A DNA stretch of 11,041 nt. It comes from Paracoccaceae bacterium. Its GTDB lineage: Bacteria > Pseudomonadota > Alphaproteobacteria > Rhodobacterales > Rhodobacteraceae. Below, one piece after another: positions 1 to 6,430 of the stretch. The translations under genes and the position numbers were made by a program. The stretch's first letter is position 1, and each line of letters begins with the position of its first letter. The notes beneath the pieces were generated by a model. It did not search any database. It was given only the letters and a program-made list of their open reading frames with translations, and was not told the DNA's origin. The stretch is taken from assembly GCA_019090405.1 (NCBI GenBank), contig JAHRVZ010000370.1, positions 1-11,041 of the forward strand. The letters run 5' to 3'.

Positions 1-1051
1 CAGTGGTCCAGCCCGTGGCGATCACGACATCCCCGGTTTGCTCAAAAAAGCCGTCCTGAACCATCGCGACTTCGGCCTGGACACATTGAAAATACTTCAC
101 GATGGTTTGATAGGCCGCATCCCCATCTGTGTGGTGCGTGGGACGTTCAATCCAGATCTTGCAGCTATGACCAAATGTTTCCAAATATCGCACCATTCGC
201 AGAATGGTCATATGGCCGCCGCTACCGCGCGCCAGATCCGGGATCACCCAGTGAATTGAAAGCGCATTGGCGCAGGTGTCGTCGCTGGGAGGAAGGGTTT
301 TTTCATCACTTAAAGGTTTAACGAGTACAGATAAAAAGTGGGGCGGAGTGATATTTGCCTTGCTGGAAAAGCCTAATCGCGTTGGCACAGTTTTGCGTGT
401 TTTACGCCCATCGTTTTGGCCGAACAGCAAGTAATGCAAGAATGGATTAAAACCGGCTTTCGCTATTTCCGGATATGCCGACAGGTAATAATCAATGGAA
501 AATCGCTCATGCGGGTTGCGCCCTTCTCGCCAGCCGGATTGCGTAAAATGCAACAGCAAATCTTCATCGCTGCCCCTTAACTGTGGGTTGGATAAGCGAT
601 AAAACTCTGCATCAAAATGCGGTCGGATCTTTTCCAGATCGTTAACAAGGTTTTGACCTGTTTCGATTTGCCCGCTTAACCCCATTGGCAAAGGATTTGC
701 GCTGCGGCCTTCGGATTGACCGTGGCGAATGAAATGCACGAATGGATTGCTTTTGATACCGGCAACATCCGGATAGGCCCACAGATAGTTTTTAGTGGAA
801 AACCCCGCATGTGGATCGCGCCCTTCACGCCAGCCGTCCTGCATAAAGTGACTTAGCAAATCTTCGTCACTACCTGTCAGGTCGGCGTTCACCGAGCGGT
901 AATAAGTCGCGTCAAAATGCGGTTGGATAGACGAGCGATCAACCTTCAATTGTATCCATTGTCTAGCGCGCTTACCTACATTCCGGATATGAAGGGTTGT
1001 GCTGCGGCCAATGGATTGGCCATGGCGAATGAAAAGTTTGAATAATCTCAT
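1..1051 (-). CDS. Repeat-bearing glycosyltransferase, WsaF-like, N-terminal part (3' end beyond window)
   Basis: The frame is open without a stop from an ATG at 1051 to the window edge, giving 350 residues of a longer protein. An in-frame TAA two codons upstream fixes the upstream limit, although no good Shine-Dalgarno is visible. Residues 18-117 and 118-217 are two tandem copies of a 100-residue unit with shared PHFDA, GSDEDLL, GWREGR and AYP motifs. A partial third copy (IRHGQSIGRS, residues 8-17) sits at the very N-terminus. From about residue 265 the sequence turns into a glycosyltransferase start: IHWVIPDLARGSGGHMTILR, then a DVVIATGW segment. The GGHMTI motif is, from memory, typical of WsaF-like rhamnosyltransferases, and such repeats often precede polysaccharide glycosyltransferases. 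The probable role is cytoplasmic assembly of a surface glycan. Acceptor and sugar cannot be told. The gene follows a sulfotransferase gene on the same strand, 122 bases apart. Confidence 0.82.
   Translation of the reverse strand, partial: MRLFKLFIRHGQSIGRSTTLHIRNVGKRARQWIQLKVDRSSIQPHFDATYYRSVNADLTGSDEDLLSHFMQDGWREGRDPHAGFSTKNYLWAYPDVAGIKSNPFVHFIRHGQSEGRSANPLPMGLSGQIETGQNLVNDLEKIRPHFDAEFYRLSNPQLRGSDEDLLLHFTQSGWREGRNPHERFSIDYYLSAYPEIAKAGFNPFLHYLLFGQNDGRKTRKTVPTRLGFSSKANITPPHFLSVLVKPLSDEKTLPPSDDTCANALSIHWVIPDLARGSGGHMTILRMVRYLETFGHSCKIWIERPTHHTDGDAAYQTIVKYFQCVQAEVAMVQDGFFEQTGDVVIATGWTT
699..1034 (-). repeat. Tandem 300-bp coding repeat, partial copy at the gene start
   Basis: The DNA at 1001-1034 matches 701-734 at 29 of 34 bases, exactly 300 bases apart, which equals the 100-residue protein repeat period. 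The same motif recurs more degenerately another 300 bases downstream, around residues 208-217. The full repeat units of the glycosyltransferase therefore span roughly 1000-701 and 700-401, and the copy at the start codon is cut off mid-unit. Confidence 0.75.
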
Positions 1052-1173
1052 ACTTTAAACTCATTTCATCCATTGAACATTTGTCAAATGCTCTACGCTG
1101 GTCTGGCACCAATGGAAACAATCATTTTTGGCCTGATGAGGTGCGCTTTCACGCCTTTAATATGGTTTATACT
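1052..1173. other. Intergenic gap, sulfotransferase to glycosyltransferase
   Basis: This is 122 A/T-rich bases between two minus-strand genes. I see no coding potential, convincing terminator or strong promoter. An in-frame stop just upstream of the glycosyltransferase start shows that the repeats do not continue into this gap. Confidence 0.5.
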
Positions 1174-1842
1174 TCATGAATCTGGATGAGGTATTGCAGC
1201 TGTGTACCCAAATCTCTCAAAGTCGATTGCATCCATTTCGCTAATAAACGTCAGATCCCGCGCATCCAATTCGGGAATAGGACCACGTGGGTCTTTTCCC
1301 ATCCCCTTAATACGGTCAATATGGCCATTGATGGGTTTCGGACGTTTTGCGTATTCATTACCAGCCAGACCATCGAACCAGCGCACCATGGGTTCCAGTC
1401 CCTCATCCAGTTTGAATATTTTGGCATTTTTTGGCACCATTTCGCTCATCGGGCGCAGGTGATTGTCAAATAAATATGGGTTCTGTTGCCGTAAATCCGG
1501 GATCGTGCGCAGCCATGAACTGAAATTGGCGTCTGCGCGAATCGACTCAACAACATCGCGCTGATACAGAAAAATACTGCGCAAACGCTGCGCCGGATGA
1601 CGTATAACCGCAAAGCTGGCGGCTAAGAACTCTGTTGGTATCAACCGCTCAAAGGCGGTCAAATTCACATGCTGAGGCGAGCTTTTGTTCCAGCGCTGGT
1701 CTGCTGGAACCTGCAAATAGCCCCGATCAAGAAACCCCAACGTGCCGAACCGCCCATGCAGGTAGTTTTCCACCGAGGTTCCTGCGCAACGTGGAACATG
1801 GGCAAAATAGACGAGCTGGTGATTGATCTTAATCAGGGGCAT
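1174..1842 (-). CDS. Sulfotransferase family protein (Sulfotransfer_2-like)
   Basis: The product, 222 residues from the chosen start, is predicted to transfer sulfate from PAPS to a hydroxyl, probably on a polysaccharide or other glycan. The 5'-phosphosulfate loop reads FAHVPRCAGTS (residues 13-23), matching the family HxPKxxGTS pattern with Arg in place of the usual Lys. The 3'-phosphate site reads AVIRHPAQRLRSIFLY (residues 78-93), with the expected Arg and Ser. No signal peptide or membrane segment is evident, so it should act in the cytoplasm. The ATG at 1842 was chosen because it puts the PAPS loop close to the N-terminus, as is usual. A TTG at 1878 would add 12 residues, but neither start has a clear ribosome binding site. 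The glycosyltransferase downstream suggests a shared role in making a sulfated surface glycan. The substrate is unknown. Confidence 0.8.
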   Translation of the reverse strand: MPLIKINHQLVYFAHVPRCAGTSVENYLHGRFGTLGFLDRGYLQVPADQRWNKSSPQHVNLTAFERLIPTEFLAASFAVIRHPAQRLRSIFLYQRDVVESIRADANFSSWLRTIPDLRQQNPYLFDNHLRPMSEMVPKNAKIFKLDEGLEPMVRWFDGLAGNEYAKRPKPINGHIDRIKGMGKDPRGPIPELDARDLTFISEMDAIDFERFGYTAAIPHPDS

Positions 1843-1937
1843 TTTATTCGCATGAATTCTATCAGGTAAGTAGGCCAAAACAAAGGGCGGCGAGGGAAAA
1901 CTGGGCTATCTTGTGTCAGTTGGTTTCGGTATTTCAT
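1833..1937 (-). CDS. Possible 34-residue leader peptide ORF
   Basis: An ATG at 1937 preceded by GGGAAGGATT opens a 34-codon frame that ends in TGA at 1835-1833. Its last codons overlap the ATG of the sulfotransferase gene (1842) in another frame. Because the sulfotransferase has no evident ribosome binding site of its own, translation could be coupled through this ORF. The peptide is unremarkable and no homology is recognised. It may be chance. Confidence 0.2.
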   Translation of the reverse strand: MKYRNQLTQDSPVFPRRPLFWPTYLIEFMRIKCP

Positions 1938-2032
1938 AATCCTTCCCAAACATGGATAGGATGTATTTTACGGTCAAGACACTTCATTACCGGATATCAA
2001 TTTTGCGAGCAACGCTCTTTGCGTCTGATACC
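1843..2032. other. Gap between the dehydrogenase and sulfotransferase genes
   Basis: About 190 bases marking the boundary between the catabolic block and the more A/T-rich polysaccharide block. Apart from the possible small ORF at 1833-1937, only a short GAGC-GTT-GCTC hairpin just after the dehydrogenase stop was seen. It has no following T-run, so a terminator is not supported. Confidence 0.4.
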
Positions 2033-2938
2033 TTACGATTCCTTCATTTGATCGCGAGTGAACCTGAAATATTCCGTGTGATCGGCACCCTGCCCCAGAT
2101 CATCCGAGGCCGCCCCCCACAGGTCCGTCACCTGCGCCAGAACCGGCGAGGCAAGGCCCAGATCGTTGGAAAGATCACGCGCCGTGCCCAGATCTTTGGC
2201 CATCAGCGCCAGTGAAAACCCCGAGGCAAAATCCTCTGATACCACCTGCTGTTTCATTTTGACCTCGGTAGAGTTATTTCGCCCGGTTGATGCGTTCAGC
2301 ACATCCACCAGAACATTCGGGTCGATATCAAAAGCCTTGCCAATCAACATGGCCTCGGATGCGGCGGCGAAACCTGCTGCCGACACAAAGTTGTTCAGCG
2401 CCTTCATGGCATGCCCTGCCCCAATTGGGCCGACATGAAATACCGCCGCTCCCATAGCGTCCAGAACCGGCATTGCCGCGTCAACCGAATGCGCTTTGCC
2501 GCCGCAGATAATTGACAGTTCGCCGGTAGTCGCCTTGCGTACACCCCCTGAAACCGGGGCGTCGATCAGGGCGATCCCGGCATTTGACAGCTGGCCGTGC
2601 AGCGCGACAGTATCGTTAGGAGCCGAGGAACTCATGTCGATGATCAGAGCGGCCTTGCGGATGCAGGCAAGCGGCTCGCCCCCCTTAAGCAACACCTGTT
2701 GAACCACCCTGCCATTGGGAAGCATGGTGATAATCGCCGCCACCTCTGCGGCATTGCAGGCGCTTTGCAGCGTTTCATAGACCTCGCCGCCTACGGCGTT
2801 GCGCGCAGCAGGTGCAGGGTCTACGCCCAGCACCCGAAACCCTGCATCGCGCAGGCATTTCACCATCGGCTGCCCCATTTGGCCCAGACCAACAAAAACC
2901 AGGGCAGCGGGCGGTGTTATACGAATGAGTGCGCTCAT
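2033..2938 (-). CDS. 3-hydroxyisobutyrate dehydrogenase-family (beta-hydroxyacid) dehydrogenase
   Basis: The 301-residue protein has the full layout of the beta-hydroxyacid dehydrogenase family and is of normal length. An N-terminal Rossmann motif FVGLGQMGQPM spans residues 15-25. The substrate loop DAPVSGG is at 126-132, and the GAGHAMKALNNF segment carries the catalytic Lys179 and Asn183. A conserved Lys248 lies in MAKDL. Such enzymes oxidise 3-hydroxyacids (3-hydroxyisobutyrate, tartronate semialdehyde relatives, or other branched 3-hydroxyacids) with NAD(P)+. Asp40 at the end of the second strand favours NAD, by inference. The ATG at 2938 has only a weak GGAT site. It lies 125 bases beyond livF behind a large hairpin, so it may have its own promoter. 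It could finish degradation of the compound imported by the transporter, or belong to valine catabolism. The exact substrate cannot be read. Confidence 0.85.
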   Translation of the reverse strand: MSALIRITPPAALVFVGLGQMGQPMVKCLRDAGFRVLGVDPAPAARNAVGGEVYETLQSACNAAEVAAIITMLPNGRVVQQVLLKGGEPLACIRKAALIIDMSSSAPNDTVALHGQLSNAGIALIDAPVSGGVRKATTGELSIICGGKAHSVDAAMPVLDAMGAAVFHVGPIGAGHAMKALNNFVSAAGFAAASEAMLIGKAFDIDPNVLVDVLNASTGRNNSTEVKMKQQVVSEDFASGFSLALMAKDLGTARDLSNDLGLASPVLAQVTDLWGAASDDLGQGADHTEYFRFTRDQMKES

Positions 2939-2971
2939 GTCAGATCCGGCTTTCCTTGTTAACGGCGTTGT

Positions 2972-3000
2972 TTTTTGACCGGCATTGCGCCGGTCAAAAA
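2972..3000. promoter_or_regulatory. Perfect 12-bp inverted repeat with 5-base loop
   Basis: TTTTTGACCGGC and GCCGGTCAAAAA are exact reverse complements flanking ATTGC. On both strands the T-run precedes the stem and the A-run follows it, the opposite of an intrinsic terminator. It lies 34-62 bases upstream of the dehydrogenase ATG, and its minus-strand TTGACC resembles a -35 element. It may therefore be an operator or attenuating hairpin. It may equally be a stem that protects the 3' end of the transporter transcript. Confidence 0.6.
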
Positions 3001-3063
3001 CTGATTGAGGGTACTCATCCTGACGACGACCTTAATCCGGCCCGTGAACGAACATTGGATACC

Positions 3064-3771
3064 CTAGATATGCAGATATTTATCCTGCACCTCGTGATTG
3101 TCGCGCAGTTCCTGCGCAGTCCCTGAGTACACCACCGCGCCCTTTTCCAGAACATAGCAGCGGTCAGAAAGGGACAGAACAAAATCCAGGTTCTGTTCGG
3201 CCAGAATAATCGAAAACCCTGCGGCTTTCAGCTCGCGGATTTTTTCGGCTATATCAGCGACGATCAACGGGGCCAGCCCCTCGGATGGCTCGTCCAGCAA
3301 CAGCAATTCCGGATTCCCCATCAAGGTGCGCCCAAGGGTCAACATTTGTTGCTGACCACCGCTCAACAACCCGCCTTTGCGATCCTTAAACTGTTTTAGA
3401 TCGGGAAAGAACGAGAATACACGGTCTTCATCCCATAGCTGCTGACCTTCGCTTGCAGGTAACTTTGCGACATCCAGATTTTCAGCGACCGACAGGCCCG
3501 AAAATATCCTCCGGTCCTCGGGAACAAAACCAATGCCGTCTTTGGCATTCACATGTGGTTTACGCCCGCGAATTTCCTGCCCCTTCCACAGAATAGAGCC
3601 GGATTTCGGTGCGGTCAGCCCCATGATGCCACGCATGGTTGTCGATTTCCCGACACCATTGCGACCAACCAGCGAAATCAGCTCTCCCGGTTTGACGCTT
3701 AATGACACCCCATGCAGAATCTTGCTAAGCCCATAGGAAACATGCAGATCTTTGACTTCAAGAAGATCCAT
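3064..3771 (-). CDS. livF: HAAT/Liv-type ABC transporter ATP-binding protein LivF
   Basis: This is the second ATPase of the importer, 235 residues, the usual LivF length. Walker A is GRNGVGKST (36-44), the signature is LSGGQ (136-140), Walker B is LLLLDEP (156-162) and the switch region is AEQN (191-194). The VPEDR segment (83-87) takes the place of a Q-loop glutamine, as is normal for LivF. The ATG at 3771 follows the livG stop by three bases, with AGGAG inside the livG end, so translation is coupled. It should sit on the cytoplasmic face with LivG and power transport through LivH and LivM. The transporter is clear; its substrate is not. Confidence 0.93.
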   Translation of the reverse strand: MDLLEVKDLHVSYGLSKILHGVSLSVKPGELISLVGRNGVGKSTTMRGIMGLTAPKSGSILWKGQEIRGRKPHVNAKDGIGFVPEDRRIFSGLSVAENLDVAKLPASEGQQLWDEDRVFSFFPDLKQFKDRKGGLLSGGQQQMLTLGRTLMGNPELLLLDEPSEGLAPLIVADIAEKIRELKAAGFSIILAEQNLDFVLSLSDRCYVLEKGAVVYSGTAQELRDNHEVQDKYLHI

Positions 3772-3774
3772 GAA

Positions 3775-4515
3775 TCACTCCTTTCCCAGGTAAATTCGCT
3801 TTACCTCTTCGTTGTTGCGGACTTCGTCAGGAATACCGGTGGCAATGATTTCACCGTGGTGAAGAACCGATATTCGGTCGGCGATCTCAAACACCACATT
3901 CATGTCATGTTCGGTGAACAGCAGGGTCAGGTTACGCTTTTCAACAATGTCGTTGATCAGCGCGATACTGGCCTTGGTTTCCGAAATCGACATGCCCGCG
4001 GTTGGTTCATCCAGCAGCAGCAACTTGGGGTTGGCCGCCAATGCGACTGCCAGTTCAAGCTGTTTCTGACGGCCATAGGCCAGATCCCCGGCACGCCGGT
4101 CGGCTTCGTCCTCAAGGTTGACCAGTGCCAGCAGTTCCATCCCTTCGCGGCGAAACAACTTGGCTGCCTGCCGGAACGGATTGAAATGCAGCCGGGCGTG
4201 GACCAGCAAAGCGACCTGGACATTCTCAAACACAGTCTTGCGAGGAAAAATGTTTACCCGCTGGAATGACCGCGCCATGCCGACGTTGACGATGTCATGC
4301 GGCATCATCTTGTTCAGCTTTTTGCCGCGAAACGTCACTGACCCGGTTTCGGGTGAAATCAGTCCACTGACAACGTTGAACAGAGTGGTCTTACCGGCCC
4401 CGTTCGGGCCGATGATGGCATGGGTTTCACCTTCGGCTACGGTCAGGTTGACCTTGTTTACTGCTGTAAAGCCGCCAAATATCTTGGTTGCATTTTCAAC
4501 TTCAAGCATCGTCAT
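3775..4515 (-). CDS. livG: HAAT/Liv-type ABC transporter ATP-binding protein LivG
   Basis: The 246-residue ATPase carries Walker A GPNGAGKTT (36-44), the Q-loop glutamine in SFQ (Q85), a LivG-style signature LAYGRQKQLE (145-154), Walker B LLLLDEP (165-171) and the switch His203 in TEHD. It pairs with LivF under the two permeases. The ATG at 4515 is preferred over the one at 4509 because GGGAGG lies eight bases before it. The gene overlaps the end of livM by 14 bases, which points to coupled translation within one operon. Confidence 0.93.
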   Translation of the reverse strand: MTMLEVENATKIFGGFTAVNKVNLTVAEGETHAIIGPNGAGKTTLFNVVSGLISPETGSVTFRGKKLNKMMPHDIVNVGMARSFQRVNIFPRKTVFENVQVALLVHARLHFNPFRQAAKLFRREGMELLALVNLEDEADRRAGDLAYGRQKQLELAVALAANPKLLLLDEPTAGMSISETKASIALINDIVEKRNLTLLFTEHDMNVVFEIADRISVLHHGEIIATGIPDEVRNNEEVKRIYLGKE

Positions 4516-5446
4516 CTTTTTGCCCTCCCAACCGTTTGGTAACTGACCTGACTAGCCCGAAAATACCTTCGGGTGCTGCCAGAACGACAATCACCAGAAT
4601 GACACCCACAAAAACCTGCCAGTATTCGGTATATTGCCCGATCGTCACCTCAAGCAGCGTCAACGCCGAAGCCCCCAGGAACGGACCGATAAAGGCGTGC
4701 ATTCCTCCCAGAAGCACCATGATCAGTATATGTCCCGACTGCGACCAAAAGGCGGTTTCGGGGTACATTCCACGCACATACAACGCCAATAGTGTCCCCG
4801 CGATCCCGGCGAATGTACCGGCAATGACAAAGGCAATCAGCCGCATCCGTCGCACGTTCACGCCAAGGAAACTGGCACGGGTCTGGTTCTCGCGGATGGC
4901 GATAAACACCCGCCCCATTGTTGAATTGCCGATGATCATCAAGACAATCATGGAAATCGTAACAACGCCCAGAGTGAACAGGAAGAACGTGAAATAGTTG
5001 CTCAGATATTCCGGAACAGCCACCCCGACAAAACCATCATCCCCGCCTGTCACCGGTTTCCATTTCAGAGCAACCGCCCAGACCAACATGGAAAAGGCCA
5101 GCGTCAGCATTGAGAAATAGATCTCGTTCAGGCGGACACAGAAGAACCCGATCACCAGTGACGCCAACGCCGTCAGCAGCACCGCACCAATCATGCTGAC
5201 CACCAGCGGCCAACCCAGCGTGGTCAGGAAATAGGCACAGGCATAGCCGCCAATGGCAAAAAACGCCGCATGGCCGAACGAGGCTGCCCCAAGATATCCG
5301 ACCAAAATATTCAGGCTGGTTGCAAGAAGACCAAAAATCAGAATTTGCGTTGCCAGCTCGACGCTATAGCGTGACCCGATAAAGGGCAAAATCAGCAGCA
5401 AGGCAAAAGCCACTAGCAGCACATAAATTTGAAAACGATTTGTCAT
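4502..5446 (-). CDS. livM: HAAT/Liv-type ABC transporter permease LivM
   Basis: The 314-residue, strongly hydrophobic inner-membrane protein shows the LivM signature GYLGAASFGHAAFFAIGGYA (50-69). The EAA-like cytoplasmic loop AIRENQTRASFLGV contacts the ATPases. The start ATG at 5446 overlaps the livH stop by one base (TGATG) and has GAGGAG a few bases upstream. The frame stays open 31 codons further into livH, but that extension is polar and not LivM-like, so the longer reading was dropped. With LivH it forms the translocation channel. Confidence 0.93.
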   Translation of the reverse strand: MTNRFQIYVLLVAFALLLILPFIGSRYSVELATQILIFGLLATSLNILVGYLGAASFGHAAFFAIGGYACAYFLTTLGWPLVVSMIGAVLLTALASLVIGFFCVRLNEIYFSMLTLAFSMLVWAVALKWKPVTGGDDGFVGVAVPEYLSNYFTFFLFTLGVVTISMIVLMIIGNSTMGRVFIAIRENQTRASFLGVNVRRMRLIAFVIAGTFAGIAGTLLALYVRGMYPETAFWSQSGHILIMVLLGGMHAFIGPFLGASALTLLEVTIGQYTEYWQVFVGVILVIVVLAAPEGIFGLVRSVTKRLGGQKDDDA

Positions 5447-6342
5447 CAGTGACGCTCCTCGTCTGGATGGCCGAACAGACCCCAGGGCCGGATAAGCAGC
5501 ACCGTAAGCATCATGATATAGACCAGAACGATCTCCCATTCATTAAAGATCAACGTGCCGAATACCGTCAGCGATGCCAAGATCAGAGCGCCGACAAAGC
5601 TGCCCCATAGGCTGCCCAGCCCGCCGATAATGACGATGATGAAACAGTCAATGATGATCAGCCCGTCCATACCCGGATCAACGGCGATACGCGGGGCCGC
5701 AAGTGCGCCGCCCATGGCCGCCAGCATCGAGCCAAAGACAAAAACGGCAGAAAACACCAGTTTTACATCCGTTCCCAACGCACTAAGCATTTCACGGTCA
5801 AGCCGCGCGGCACGGATCAGTCGCCCCCACCGGGTTTTTTCCAGCGCCAGCCAAAGCCCGATCGCCAGAACCGGCCCGACCACCGAAAGGAACAACATAT
5901 AGGCCGGGTAGTAAGAAATTTTCAGGTCAACCGCGCCCTTGAAGGCCGGCGGATACGAGATCGAGTGCTGTAATGGCCCCCAGATCATCTTGACCAGATC
6001 TTTAAAGATCAACACCAGAGCAAATGTGAACAACAATTGCAGCAGATGTTCCTTGTCATACAGATGACTAAGCAGAAAACGTTCGATGAAAAAGGCAATT
6101 ATGCCCATAGTCAGCGCCGCTGCCAGAACCCCCAAAAAGAAACCAGTATTGGTATCCCCAATTAGATTTGTCATGGTCATCAGCACATATGCCCCGACCA
6201 TATAAAACGCCCCATGGGCGAAATTCACCACGCGCAGCACGCCAAATATCAGCGTCAGACCTGCGGCAATAATGAAAAGGTTCATCCCAAGTGCGAAAGA
6301 ATTCATCACCTGAATGAACATGAATGTCGGATTTGTAAACAC
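5446..6342 (-). CDS. livH: HAAT/Liv-type ABC transporter permease LivH
   Basis: The 298-residue integral membrane protein has the hallmark GLTLIFGVLRVVNFAHGAF (28-46) near its N-terminus and many hydrophobic segments. Its length is typical for LivH. Translation probably starts at the GTG at 6342, which has two overlapping purine-rich sites (GGGAGG and GGGGAGG) just upstream. The first ATG, seven codons later, has none. It is separated from the binding-protein gene by 88 bases with a strong hairpin and is joined to livM by a one-base stop/start overlap. Confidence 0.92.
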   Translation of the reverse strand: MFTNPTFMFIQVMNSFALGMNLFIIAAGLTLIFGVLRVVNFAHGAFYMVGAYVLMTMTNLIGDTNTGFFLGVLAAALTMGIIAFFIERFLLSHLYDKEHLLQLLFTFALVLIFKDLVKMIWGPLQHSISYPPAFKGAVDLKISYYPAYMLFLSVVGPVLAIGLWLALEKTRWGRLIRAARLDREMLSALGTDVKLVFSAVFVFGSMLAAMGGALAAPRIAVDPGMDGLIIIDCFIIVIIGGLGSLWGSFVGALILASLTVFGTLIFNEWEIVLVYIMMLTVLLIRPWGLFGHPDEERH

Positions 6343-6383
6343 GTTGCCTCCCCTCCCTCAAAGCGCCGTTGCACAGCGCGTTA

Positions 6384-6403
6384 CCGGGGCCAAAAGGCCC
6401 CGG
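6384..6403. promoter_or_regulatory. Intercistronic GC hairpin between binding-protein gene and livH
   Basis: CCGGGGCC-AAAA-GGCCCCGG is a perfect 8-bp stem with a four-base loop, 27 bases after the binding-protein stop. In the minus-strand transcript no U-run follows it, so full termination is unlikely. By analogy with other binding-protein-dependent transporters, it probably protects the upstream mRNA end, so that more binding protein than permease is made. Confidence 0.65.
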
Positions 6404-6430
6404 ATTGTTTGTTTTGTCAGAGTTGACAGA

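Noticed and set aside
38..259. Plus-strand frames here and opposite most other genes (for example 3712-4269, 8595-9578 and 9284-10219)
   Set aside because: They lie antisense to genes with clear family motifs, have no recognisable domains and show no ordered ribosome binding sites.
1843..1878. TTG start at 1878 for the sulfotransferase
   Set aside because: It has no ribosome binding site and adds 12 residues ahead of the usual compact N-terminus. It remains possible, but ATG 1842 fits the family better.
2972..3000. Intrinsic terminator after livF
   Set aside because: The stem is strong, but on both strands the T-run lies before it and an A-run after it, so there is no U-tract to release RNA.
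5447..5539. Longer livM start at 5539
   Set aside because: The 31-residue extension is polar, lies wholly within livH and has no LivM character. ATG 5446 has a good ribosome binding site and a stop/start overlap.
6384..6420. Intrinsic terminator read on the plus strand (stem followed by a T-rich tail)
   Set aside because: The orientation would fit, but there is no plus-strand gene leading into it; all supported genes run the other way.
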